Part shown: piece after piece, positions 12,884 through 19,855 of the stretch | Position numbering within the stretch: the stretch's first letter is position 1 | Layout of the letters: every line of letters starts with the position of its first letter | DNA from: Actinomycetales bacterium UBA1416 | Lineage (GTDB): Bacteria; Actinomycetota; Actinomycetes; Actinomycetales; Actinomycetaceae | NCBI GenBank assembly: GCA_002304945.1 | Contig: DBPQ01000107.1 | Coordinates: forward strand, 24,600-44,454 | Direction: 5' to 3' | Length of the DNA stretch: 19,855 nucleotides | Position numbers and translations under genes: made by a program | The notes under the pieces: model-generated | Told to the model about the DNA's origin: nothing | The model's database searches: none | The model's input: the letters and a program-made list of their open reading frames with translations, nothing else

Positions 12884-15286
12884 ATGACATCCAGCACCCT
12901 GGCCCTCCCCGCCATGCCCGAGGTGTCGCCGCGCGTGCGCGCGCTGCACGCCTCGATGACCCTGGAGGAGAAGCTCGCCCAGATCGTCGGCTACTGGCTG
13001 GACCAGAACGGCGTCGTCGCCCCGATGCAGGGCGAGATGACCGCCGGCCACGAGGGGCCCGGTGCGCTCGCCCGCGCCACGGAGCACGGCCTCGGCCACT
13101 ACACCCGGGTGTACGGCACCCGGCCCGTGGACCCGGCCGCGCGCGCCGCGTGGCTGTGGGAGGAGCAGCGCCGCCTGAGGCGCGAGACCCGGCTCGGCAT
13201 CCCCGCCCTCGTCCACGAGGAGTGCCTCACGGGCCTCGCGGCCTGGCGGGCCGCCACATTCCCCACCCCGCTCGCCTGGGGCGCCGCGTTCGATCCCGGC
13301 CTGGTCGCCGAGATGGGCCGGGCCATCGGGGAGTCCATGCGCACCCTCGGGATCCACCAGGGCCTCGCCCCGGTGCTCGACGTCGTGCGCGACCCCCGCT
13401 GGGGCCGCGTGGACGAGTGCATCGCGGAGGACCCCTACGTGGTGGGGACGATCGGCACGGCGTACGTCCGCGGCCTGCAGGACGCGGGCATCCACGCCAC
13501 CCTCAAGCACTTCGCGGGGTACTCCGCCTCCCGCGCGGGGCGGAACCACGCCCCGGTCTCCGCCGGCCCCCGCGAGCTCGCCGACGTGTTCCTCCCACCG
13601 TTCGAGATGGCGGTGGTCGAGGGCGGCGCCCGCTCCGTCATGAACTCCTACACGGACGTCGACGGCGTCCCCATGGCCGCCAGCCCGGAGTACCTCACCA
13701 CCCTCCTCCGCGAGGAGTGGGGCTTCGACGGCGTCGTCGTGGCGGACTACTTCGCCGTCGCGTTCCTGGAGGTCATGCACGCCGTGGCGGCCGACCGTGC
13801 CGAGGCCGCCGCCCTGGCCCTGGAGGCGGGCATCGACGTCGAACTGCCGGTCGGGGACGCCTACCTCGAGCCGCTCGCGCAGGCCGTGCGGGCCGGGACC
13901 GTCCCGGAGGCCCTCGTGGACCGGGCCGTGCTGCGCGCGCTGGCGCAGAAGGAGGAGCTCGGGCTCCTCGATCCCGGCGCCTTCGAGGATGACCCGCCCA
14001 CCGTCGTCGACCTCGACTCCCCCCGCCACCGCGCCATCGCCCGGCGCCTCGCCGAGGAGTCGGTGGTCCTCCTGTCCAACGACGGCGTCCTCCCCCTGCG
14101 GGGGTGGGACGCCCCGCCGTCCCGCCTCGCCGTCATCGGCCCGAACGCGGACCGCCCCGAGGCCCTCATGGGCTGCTACTCGTTCGTCAACCACGTGCTG
14201 CCGCGCCACCCGGACGTCCCGGCCGGCCTGGAGCTCCCGAGCGTCCTCGAGGCGCTCGCCGCCACCGGGGCCGACGTCGTGCACGCGAAGGGCTGCGACG
14301 TCGAGGGCCGGGACACGTCCGGGTTCGACGACGCCGTCGCCGCGGCCCGGGACGCGGCGCTCGCCGTCGTCGTCGTCGGGGACCAGGCCGGGCTGTTCGG
14401 CCGCGGCACCGTGGGCGAGGGCAACGACGCGGAGACGCTCGACCTGCCCGGGGTTCAGCGCGAGCTGGTCGAGGCCGTGGTCGCCACCGGCACCCCCGTG
14501 GTGATGGTGCTCCTCACCGGCCGCCCCTACGCCCTCGACTGGGCACTGGACGGCCCGACCCGGCCGGCGGCGGTGCTGCAGGCCTTCTTCCCGGGCGAGG
14601 AGGGCGGCCCGGCGATCGCCGGCGTCATCGAGGGCCGGGCGGCGCCGTCCGGCCGCCTGCCCGTCTCGCTGCCCCGCTCCGCCGGCGCGCAGCCGTACTC
14701 GTACCTGCACCCGCTCCTGGGCGGGCCGTCCGACGTCACCTCTGCGGACTCCACCCCCGTCCGCCCCTTCGGCTTCGGCCTGACGTACACGTCCTTCGCG
14801 TACTCCGGCCTCGCCGTCGACGCCGCGGCCCCGGCAGGCGGCGCCTTCACCGCCTCCGTGACGGTCACCAACACCGGGACGACGGTGGGGACCGATGTCG
14901 TCCAGCTCTACGGCCGGGACCCGGTCGCCTCGGTGACGCGCCCGGTCGTCCAGCTCCTCGGGTACCACCGGGTGACCCTCGAACCGGGCGCGAGCGCCCG
15001 GCTGACCTTCGACGTGCCCACCCAGCGGTTCGCCTTCGCCGACCGTTCGCTGCGCCGGATCGTCGAGCCGGGCGAGGTCGAGGTGTGGGTGGGCGCCCAC
15101 GCCGGGGCCTCGGCCACAGGGAACGACGTGCAGGACTCCACCGGGGGAGTCATCGTCAACGAGCGCGCCGGTGACCGCCGGGAGCTCCCCGGCGGCGCCA
15201 CCCCGCGCGCTCGCCTCGCGATCACGGGACCGGCCCACGCCGTGACCCCCCGGGATCGCCGGGTGGTGGAGGTGCAGATCCACTAG
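12884..15286 (+). CDS. Glycoside hydrolase family 3 (beta-glucosidase/beta-xylosidase)
   Basis: An 800-residue three-domain GH3 enzyme. The N-terminal TIM-barrel (about residues 25-350) has M-T-L-E-E-K-L-A-Q and P-V-L-D-V-V-R-D-P-R-W-G-R, the substrate-site L-K-H-F-A-G-Y, and the nucleophile Asp288 in W-G-F-D-G-V-V-V-A-D-Y. An alpha/beta sandwich (about 390-620) carries the likely acid/base Glu512 in G-E-G-N-D. A C-terminal fibronectin III-like domain begins after P-F-G-F-G-L-T-Y-T-S-F. There is no signal peptide, so the enzyme is cytoplasmic and acts on imported oligosaccharide. Beta-xylosidase versus beta-glucosidase cannot be settled from motifs; xylB near the window end slightly favours pentose substrates. 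AAGGG in the previous gene's end is the ribosome site. Confidence 0.93.
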   Translation: MTSSTLALPAMPEVSPRVRALHASMTLEEKLAQIVGYWLDQNGVVAPMQGEMTAGHEGPGALARATEHGLGHYTRVYGTRPVDPAARAAWLWEEQRRLRRETRLGIPALVHEECLTGLAAWRAATFPTPLAWGAAFDPGLVAEMGRAIGESMRTLGIHQGLAPVLDVVRDPRWGRVDECIAEDPYVVGTIGTAYVRGLQDAGIHATLKHFAGYSASRAGRNHAPVSAGPRELADVFLPPFEMAVVEGGARSVMNSYTDVDGVPMAASPEYLTTLLREEWGFDGVVVADYFAVAFLEVMHAVAADRAEAAALALEAGIDVELPVGDAYLEPLAQAVRAGTVPEALVDRAVLRALAQKEELGLLDPGAFEDDPPTVVDLDSPRHRAIARRLAEESVVLLSNDGVLPLRGWDAPPSRLAVIGPNADRPEALMGCYSFVNHVLPRHPDVPAGLELPSVLEALAATGADVVHAKGCDVEGRDTSGFDDAVAAARDAALAVVVVGDQAGLFGRGTVGEGNDAETLDLPGVQRELVEAVVATGTPVVMVLLTGRPYALDWALDGPTRPAAVLQAFFPGEEGGPAIAGVIEGRAAPSGRLPVSLPRSAGAQPYSYLHPLLGGPSDVTSADSTPVRPFGFGLTYTSFAYSGLAVDAAAPAGGAFTASVTVTNTGTTVGTDVVQLYGRDPVASVTRPVVQLLGYHRVTLEPGASARLTFDVPTQRFAFADRSLRRIVEPGEVEVWVGAHAGASATGNDVQDSTGGVIVNERAGDRRELPGGATPRARLAITGPAHAVTPRDRRVVEVQIH

Positions 15287-15293
15287 CCCTGCT

Positions 15294-15329
15294 CCGGACG
15301 GCGCGCATCAGTCGGTGCGCGCCGTCCGG
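15294..15329 (+). terminator. Terminator hairpin after the sugar operon
   Basis: CCGGACGGCGCGC (15294-15306) pairs perfectly with GCGCGCCGTCCGG (15317-15329). An A-T pair extends the stem, leaving an 8-base loop. It starts 7 bases after the GH3 stop and precedes the next gene's promoter region, so it should insulate the sugar cassette from trkH. Confidence 0.85.
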
Positions 15330-15334
15330 CTGGG

Positions 15335-15384
15335 TAGATTGGAGACCTGCCCGACGAGGGGCACCGATCAGGAGCGGAGGAGGG
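15335..15384 (+). promoter_or_regulatory. Probable trkH promoter -10 (TAGATT) and strong ribosome site
   Basis: TAGATT at 15335-15340 fits TANNNT and lies right after the terminator. GGAGGAGGG at 15376-15384 precedes the ATG at 15387. It fixes this start against the longer open frame that begins inside the terminator at 15315. Confidence 0.5.
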
Positions 15385-15386
15385 CG

Positions 15387-16754
15387 ATGAAACCCGAGTC
15401 CCTCCTGCAGAAGCTGCGCGACCGGATCGACGAGATCGCCGAACGCTCCCCCGCCCGGCTCGCCCTCCTCGTCTTCGCCTCCATCATCACGATGGTCACC
15501 GCACTCCTCTCCCTGCCGGTCGCCACCACCTCGGGGCAGCGCGCCCCCTTCGCCGACGCGCTCTTCACCGCCACCTCCGCCGTGTGCGTCACCGGACTCG
15601 TCACCGTGGACACCGCCACCTACTGGTCCGCGTTCGGCCAGTCGGTGATCCTCGTGGGCATCGCCATCGGCGGCCTGGGCGTCATGACGATCGCCTCGAT
15701 CCTCGCCCTCGCGGTCTCCCGCCACATCGGCCTCACGCAGCGCATGCTGACCGCCACCGAGACCAAGACCAAGCTCGGGCAGGTCGGCTCCCTGGTCCGG
15801 ACCGTCATCGCCACCTCCGTGGTGGTCGAGGGCGTCCTCGCCCTCGTCCTCATTCCCCGGTTCCTCACCCTCGGGGAGCCGTTCGGTGCCGCGGTCTGGC
15901 ACGGCGTGTTCATGGCGCTGTCCATCTTCAACAACGCCGGCTTCGTGGTGCTGGAGGAGGGCCTGGTGCCCTACATCGGCGACTGGTGGATGGGCCTGCC
16001 CATCGTGATCGGCACCTTCCTCGGCGCCGTCGGCTTCCCGGTGCTGCTGAACATCCGGCACGCCTGGCGCACCCCGCGGCGCTGGACCCTCCACACCAAG
16101 CTGACCCTGACCACCTACACCGCGCTCACCGTCGGCACCTTCCTCCTGATCCCGGCGTTCGAGTGGACCAACCCGCGCACCTTCGGCCCCCTGCCCCTGG
16201 ACGAGAAGATCCTCGCCGCCCTCGTCAACTCCGTGAACGCCCGGTCCTCCGGCCTCTCGACCGTGCCGATCTCGGACATGCGGGAGGCCACCTGGTTCCT
16301 GCAGGACGCGCTCATGTTCGTCGGCGGCGGCGTCGCCTCCACCGCCGGCGGCATCAAGGTCACCACCCTCGCGGTCCTGGTCCTCGCCATCATCGCGGAG
16401 GCACGCGGTGACCGGGACGTGGAGGTGTTCCGCCGGCGCATCCCGCCGGACACGGTCCGCCTCGCGGTGGCGGTCGCCTTCATCGGCTCCAGCCTCGTGG
16501 GCCTCTCGACCCTCGCCCTGCTCGAGATCACGGGGCTGCGGCTCGACGTGATCCTCTTCGAGGTGATCTCCGCGTTCGCCACCGTGGGCCTGTCCACCGG
16601 GATCACCCCGCACCTGCCGGACGCCGCGAAGTACGTGCTCGTGGCGCTCATGTTCGCGGGGCGCACGGGCACCATGACGGTGGCCGCCGCCCTCGCACTA
16701 CGATCCTCTCGCAGGGTCATCCGTATGCCCGAAGAACGACCCTCCATCGGATAG
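15387..16754 (+). CDS. TrkH/KtrB-family potassium uptake channel
   Basis: A 455-residue potassium translocating subunit. All four pseudo-repeats of the selectivity filter are readable: C-V-T-G-L (residues 67-71), N-N-A-G-F (182-186), R-S-S-G-L (286-290) and A-T-V-G-L-S (398-403). The intramembrane loop motif G-G-G-V-A-S-T-A-G-G-I-K-V-T-T (313-327), which gates the pore in this family, is complete. The size suits a KtrB/TrkH chain. A charged N-terminal segment of about 22 residues precedes the first helix. A regulatory RCK subunit gene follows by 7 bases, so the two form one transport system. K or Na coupling cannot be decided from sequence. Confidence 0.95.
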   Translation: MKPESLLQKLRDRIDEIAERSPARLALLVFASIITMVTALLSLPVATTSGQRAPFADALFTATSAVCVTGLVTVDTATYWSAFGQSVILVGIAIGGLGVMTIASILALAVSRHIGLTQRMLTATETKTKLGQVGSLVRTVIATSVVVEGVLALVLIPRFLTLGEPFGAAVWHGVFMALSIFNNAGFVVLEEGLVPYIGDWWMGLPIVIGTFLGAVGFPVLLNIRHAWRTPRRWTLHTKLTLTTYTALTVGTFLLIPAFEWTNPRTFGPLPLDEKILAALVNSVNARSSGLSTVPISDMREATWFLQDALMFVGGGVASTAGGIKVTTLAVLVLAIIAEARGDRDVEVFRRRIPPDTVRLAVAVAFIGSSLVGLSTLALLEITGLRLDVILFEVISAFATVGLSTGITPHLPDAAKYVLVALMFAGRTGTMTVAAALALRSSRRVIRMPEERPSIG

Positions 16755-16761
16755 GACGATC

Positions 16762-17424
16762 ATGGCCGAACGTCGCGTCATCCACTCCACCCTCGTGATC
16801 GGGCTGGGCCGGTTCGGCTCGGCCGTCGCGATCACGCTCGACCGCATCGGGCGGGAGGTGCTCGCGGTCGAGTCCGACCCGCGGCTCGTCGAGCAGTGGT
16901 CCGGCCGGATCCCCATCGTGGAGGCCGACGCCGCCAACCCCGAGGCCCTCGAGCAGCTCGGGGCGGCGGAGTTCCACACCGCCGTCGTGGGCGTGGCCAC
17001 CTCGCTGGAGGCCTCCGTGCTCATCACCGGCAACCTCGTGGACGTGGGCACCGAGCAGATCTGGGCCAAGGCCATCTCCGCGGAGCACGGCCGCATCCTG
17101 CGCCGCATCGGGGCGCACCACGTGGTCTACCCGGAGGCGGACGCCGGCCAGCGCGTGGCCCACATGGTGTCCGGGAAGATGCTCGACTACATCGAGATGG
17201 ACGAGGGCTTCACGATCGTGAAGATGCGCCCGCCCCGCGAGACGCACGGCTTCACGGTGGGTGAGTCGGACATCCGCAAGAAGTACGGCATCACCGTCAT
17301 CGGGGTGAAGGCCCCCGGCGAGCCATTCGAGTACGCCACCGAGGCCACCCGCATCAACGCCGACGACCTGCTCATCGTCTCCGGGGACACCACGCTGCTC
17401 GAGCGTTTCGCCATGCGCCCGTAG
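16762..17424 (+). CDS. TrkA/KtrA-type RCK regulatory subunit
   Basis: A 220-residue cytoplasmic gating subunit. RCK_N (residues 7-130) has the Rossmann signature G-L-G-R-F-G (14-19) and an acidic residue at the end of the second strand (Glu37), which contacts the nucleotide ribose. RCK_C (about 140-220) is present, with the I-R-K-K-Y-G-I-T-V-I-G-V and D-D-L-L-I-V-S-G-D-T patterns. A single N/C domain pair matches KtrA and is half the size of the enterobacterial TrkA. It pairs with the channel gene directly upstream. Nucleotide control (ATP/ADP or NAD(H), perhaps c-di-AMP through RCK_C) is family knowledge. It is convergent with the kinase remnant, with 11 bases between. Confidence 0.93.
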   Translation: MAERRVIHSTLVIGLGRFGSAVAITLDRIGREVLAVESDPRLVEQWSGRIPIVEADAANPEALEQLGAAEFHTAVVGVATSLEASVLITGNLVDVGTEQIWAKAISAEHGRILRRIGAHHVVYPEADAGQRVAHMVSGKMLDYIEMDEGFTIVKMRPPRETHGFTVGESDIRKKYGITVIGVKAPGEPFEYATEATRINADDLLIVSGDTTLLERFAMRP

Positions 17425-17435
17425 TCACGGCACGG

Positions 17436-18086
17436 TCACGCGGGCAGCCGGACGGTGGCGCGCAGGCCCCCGAGCCCGGACTCGTCGAGCACCACGTCCC
17501 CGCCGTGGTCGCGCGCGATCTCACGGGCGATCGCGAGCCCGAGCCCGCTCCCCCCGGCCTCCCGCTCGCGGGCGTCCTCCAGCCGGACGAAGCGCTCGAA
17601 GACGCGTTCGCGGTCCGCCGGCGGCACGCCGTCGCCGTCGTCCTCGACGACGACGCCCCCGTCCGCGACCGTCACCCGCACCCGGGCGTGGGCGTGCCGG
17701 GTCGCGTTCTCCACCAGGTTGCGCAGCACCTCCGGCTCGAGATCCGCGGCCAGCTCCCCGGCGGTCCACGCCCCGGGGTGGGCGCGCGCCACCTCCACGC
17801 TGGTCCGCAGTGCGGCGATGGGTGAGCGCAACTCGTGGGCGGCGTCCTCCACGAAGGCGCGCTGGCGGGCGGAGGCGTGCTCGAGCCGGTCGAGCATCTC
17901 GTTCAGGGTGCGGGCGAGCGCGCCGAGCTCGTCATCCGCCCGGGGGACGGGCAGCGACCCGGGGCCGCCCTCGCGGGCCACGTGCTCGGCGGCGCGGCGC
18001 AGCTCGTCCACGGGGTGCAGGGCACGGCCGAGGGCCAGCCAGATCGCCGCGGCGAGGAGGAGGGTGAGGGTGGGAACCACACCCAT
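17436..18086 (-). pseudogene. Sensor histidine kinase remnant, sensor domain and internal segment missing
   Basis: At most 216 residues. It begins inside the last transmembrane helix (V-V-P-T-L-T-L-L-L-A-A-A), then runs into HAMP (G-R-A-L-H-P-V-D-E-L-R) and the H-box F-V-E-D-A-A-H-E-L-R-S-P with His84. It then jumps from E-L-A-A-D-L (residue 116) to L-R-N-L-V-E-N-A (N-box, 121-128). Intact kinases have roughly 100 residues between these boxes; here it is about 43. So the second dimerisation helix and the start of the ATP domain are gone. The rest of the ATPase domain (D-D-G-D-G-V and G-G-S-G-L-G-L) is intact. The ATG at 18086 has no Shine-Dalgarno. Sequence above it is the antisense of a permease fragment. 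No response regulator is nearby. Confidence 0.8.
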
Positions 18087-18342
18087 GAGGGAGGTGCCCG
18101 TCGGGGCGATGGCGGCCACCACGGTGGTGGCGGTGGTCTCCTCGGTGCTCGACTCGCTGCCGCAACTGGCCGCCATCCACCCCTTCCTGCTCACCCACCA
18201 CTGGTTCGACTTCGCCGAGTTCCTGCGGATCGAGGTGGACTGGGGCGTGTTGGGATCGGGACTCGCGGTGCAGGCCGGCTGGTTCGCCGTGTTCGCCGCT
18301 CTCGCCTGGGGGCGGTTCACCACCGCCGACGTGACCTCCTGA
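18085..18342 (+). pseudogene. ABC-2 type permease remnant, C-terminal 85 codons
   Basis: An open plus-strand stretch of 85 codons. It reads as the end of an actinobacterial ABC-2 permease: V-P-V-G-A-M-A-A-T-T-V-V, then V-L-D-S-L-P-Q-L-A-A-I-H-P-F-L-L-T-H-H-W, a last hydrophobic helix, and the final A-W-G-R-F-T-T-A-D-V-T-S. Most of the permease, with about five helices, is missing, and no ABC ATPase gene is adjacent. Its homology begins where the kinase homology on the other strand ends. The frame stays open upstream only as the antisense of the kinase. It is convergent with the epimerase gene, 5 bases apart. A small functional protein is unlikely. Confidence 0.7.
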
Positions 18343-18347
18343 CCCTC

Positions 18348-19226
18348 CTACCCCACCGCGGCGATGCGGCACGTGAGTGCCACGGCCTGCCCGGGGGCGA
18401 GCACGTCCAGGTCCTCGCCGGAGTTGAAGGCGTCGGGCGGGCACGTCGTCGGCTCGACCGCGAGGGCCCGGCGCTCGAGCAGCTCACCGGTGTACAGGTG
18501 GGACCAGCGGGACGTCGAGGACAGCTCGACGCCGGCGCCGTCGTCGGCCAGGAGCCGCGCCGCCCACGGCCCGGCCATCCGGTAGGGGGCGTCGATGGTG
18601 ACGCCGGCGAGGCGCCGCGGCTCGGTGAAGTCGTACTCGGTCCCCGCGGCTGACAGCCGGTCCGCCGGGAGGCCGCGCTCGTCCACGGGCAGCACCAGTT
18701 CGGGGGCGAAGGAGAGGGTGAGCTCGTCGATCGGACCACCGCCCACGGTCAGGTACGGGTGGAAGCCGAGGCCCACCGGGGCGGGTTCGGCGCCGTCGTT
18801 GACCGCGGAGATCGTCCAGTCGAGGCCGTCGGCGGTGAGGGCATAGCGCACCTCCAGCCCGAGGCCGAAGGGGTAGCCCGGCTGGGCGGCCAGCGTGGCG
18901 TGCAGGCTCACCAGGCCGGGCGCCAGGGTGCCGGCGTCCCACTCCAGCCAGGACACCAGCCCGTGGAGGGCGTTGCCGGTGGCGACCTCGGTGATCGGTA
19001 CCTGCAGCGCCACGCCCTCCCGGGTCCAGCGGCCGTCGCGGATCCGGTTGGGCCAGGGCGCGAGGACCTTGCCCTCGTAGGCGCGGGGCAGGGCACCGAC
19101 CTCGAGGGGGTGGACCAGGTCGCGGCCCCGCCAGGTGAGGGAGGCCAGGGTGGCGCCCACGGTGGTCACGGTCGCGCGGTAGTCGCCGGCCTCCAGGTGG
19201 AGGAGCCGGCCGTTCGGGGTGATCAT
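18348..19226 (-). CDS. Aldose 1-epimerase family protein
   Basis: A 292-residue mutarotase-fold protein. It interconverts alpha and beta anomers of a sugar, or a sugar phosphate in some branches. The catalytic residues are present: His88 in G-N-A-L-H-G-L, His156 in G-L-G-F-H-P-Y-L, and Glu258 in A-V-E-P-T-T-C-P-P-D-A-F-N-S-G. The ending with L-x-P-G-Q is typical. The ATG at 19226 overlaps the stop of the kinase gene upstream as ATGA (19223-19226), so the two are coupled. In that context its likely substrate is xylose or another pentose. The frame extends upstream to 19346 but overlaps xylB there, so the longer start is rejected. Confidence 0.92.
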   Translation of the reverse strand: MITPNGRLLHLEAGDYRATVTTVGATLASLTWRGRDLVHPLEVGALPRAYEGKVLAPWPNRIRDGRWTREGVALQVPITEVATGNALHGLVSWLEWDAGTLAPGLVSLHATLAAQPGYPFGLGLEVRYALTADGLDWTISAVNDGAEPAPVGLGFHPYLTVGGGPIDELTLSFAPELVLPVDERGLPADRLSAAGTEYDFTEPRRLAGVTIDAPYRMAGPWAARLLADDGAGVELSSTSRWSHLYTGELLERRALAVEPTTCPPDAFNSGEDLDVLAPGQAVALTCRIAAVG

Positions 19227-19855
19227 CGTTCCACCCAGAGGTCGCGGCGGTCGGCGTAGGCCTCGCGCACCTGCGGGGTCGCGGGTGCGGAGCGCACCGC
19301 GGTGGCGCTGGTCTCCCAGGTGGGGAGGGTGCCGGTGAGCACCCACGCGGCCTGGCGGGCGGCGCCGTCGGCCACGTACTCACCGGGTTCGGGCAGGAGC
19401 ACGTCCCGGCCGAGGACCGCCGGCGCGATCTCCTGGACGGCCCGGGCGCGCGCGCCGCCGCCGATGAGGCGCACCCGCTCCACGGGGACGCCCTGGGCGA
19501 CGAACGCCTCCAGCCCGTCGGCGAGGCCGCACAGCAGGCCCTCCACGCTGGCGCGGGCGAGGTTCTCGCGTGTCAGGTTGCTCATCGTCATGCCGAGGAC
19601 GGACCCGGTGGCGTGCGGCAGGTTCGGCGTGCGCTCGCCCTGGTAGTACGGCACGAGGGTGAGGCCGCCGGCGCCGGGTTCGGCGGCGAGCGCGAGCGAG
19701 TCGTACTCGGCGAAGTCGACGGCGAGCAGTCCGCGCATCACGTCCATGGTCTGCGAGCCGTTGAGCGTGACGGCCAGCGGCAGGAACCTGCCCGTGGCGT
19801 CCGCGAACCCGGTGAGCGTGCCCGTCGGGTCGGCCACCGGGGTGTCGGTGACGGC
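19223..19855 (-). CDS. xylB: Xylulokinase, FGGY family, 3' part only
   Basis: The last 210 residues of a FGGY carbohydrate kinase; the 5' part runs off the window end. The segment T-D-T-P-V-A-D-P-T-G-T and F-L-P-L-A-V-T-L-N-G-S-Q resemble actinobacterial XylB. Y-Y-Q-G-E-R-T-P-N-L-P and G-G-G-A-R-A-R-A-V-Q are the ATP-domain motifs. XylB phosphorylates D-xylulose and feeds the pentose phosphate pathway. A different FGGY member is possible because the substrate-binding N-terminal half is not visible. A coupled mutarotase gene follows. With the GH3 cassette 4 kb away this hints at xylose or xylo-oligosaccharide use. Confidence 0.85.
   Translation of the reverse strand, partial: AVTDTPVADPTGTLTGFADATGRFLPLAVTLNGSQTMDVMRGLLAVDFAEYDSLALAAEPGAGGLTLVPYYQGERTPNLPHATGSVLGMTMSNLTRENLARASVEGLLCGLADGLEAFVAQGVPVERVRLIGGGARARAVQEIAPAVLGRDVLLPEPGEYVADGAARQAAWVLTGTLPTWETSATAVRSAPATPQVREAYADRRDLWVER

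Noticed and set aside
11963..15283. A 1106-codon open frame on the minus strand opposite the GH3 gene
   Set aside because: It is the antisense of a clear GH3 enzyme. Its composition (long runs of Gly, Arg, Asp, His) is the usual by-product of GC-rich codon use, and no family motif is visible.
15222..16613. A 463-codon minus-strand frame opposite trkH
   Set aside because: It is low-complexity Gly/Asp/His/Glu text with no motif, opposite a full TrkH with all filter motifs.
18087..18323. N-terminal extension of the kinase frame up to 18323
   Set aside because: This part reads as the antisense of the ABC permease end, has no helices expected of a sensor, and no ribosome site. It is not the missing sensor domain.

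Overview
The window is chromosomal DNA of very high G+C with GTG starts, 4-base stop/start overlaps and promoter hexamers of the TANNNT type. Gene content points to an actinobacterium, most likely a Micrococcales-like aerobic soil or plant-litter organism. The evidence is menaquinone genes, a system II cytochrome c maturation operon, the actinobacterial bS22 ribosomal mini-protein beside a small HTH protein, AcuC, and sugar ABC transporters with no ATPase gene of their own. The species cannot be named from sequence alone. Every stretch without a gene is under 300 bases.

Bases 1-1980 hold the end of menE, then menA (menaquinone synthesis), then two small membrane-protein genes: a DUF4229 protein on the minus strand and a PLDc_N protein on the plus strand. 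These two are transcribed divergently and both look leaderless. Bases 1996-6395 are a minus-strand operon: histidine phosphatase, TlpA-like lipoprotein thioredoxin, CcdA, ResB, CcsB. All four junctions are 4-base overlaps. Upstream lies a MarR-family gene. It diverges from a YceI-family gene across a perfect 20-base inverted repeat that is very probably the MarR operator. MenA/MenE and the Ccs system together serve the respiratory chain.

Bases 7580-9518 carry minus-strand small conserved genes: a glutaredoxin-like protein, ribosomal protein bS22, an excisionase-type HTH protein, and acuC. Bases 9589-15330 form a self-contained sugar cassette: a LacI-type palindromic operator, a solute-binding lipoprotein, two permeases, a GH3 glycosidase, and a closing hairpin. 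It probably imports and hydrolyses a short beta-linked oligosaccharide; xylo- or gluco-oligosaccharide is my inference. A very strong GGAA-loop hairpin lies inside the start of the first permease gene. Bases 15387-17424 are a TrkH/TrkA potassium uptake pair.

Bases 17436-18342 are the most unusual part: a genetic scar. A sensor histidine kinase on the minus strand has lost its sensor half and also about 60-70 residues between its H-box and N-box. At the same point where it is cut, the last 85 codons of an ABC-2 type permease start on the opposite strand. Both genes lost their 5' ends at one junction near 18081-18087. This fits a deletion that removed the rest of a kinase, any response regulator, any ABC ATPase and most of the permease. 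The window ends with an aldose-1-epimerase gene overlapping the 3' part of a xylulokinase gene, consistent with pentose use.

I saw no CRISPR array, tRNA, rRNA, insertion sequence or phage gene. Most of the window is ordinary. The points worth following are the double-gene scar, the two clear operators, the intragenic hairpin, and the leaderless starts.
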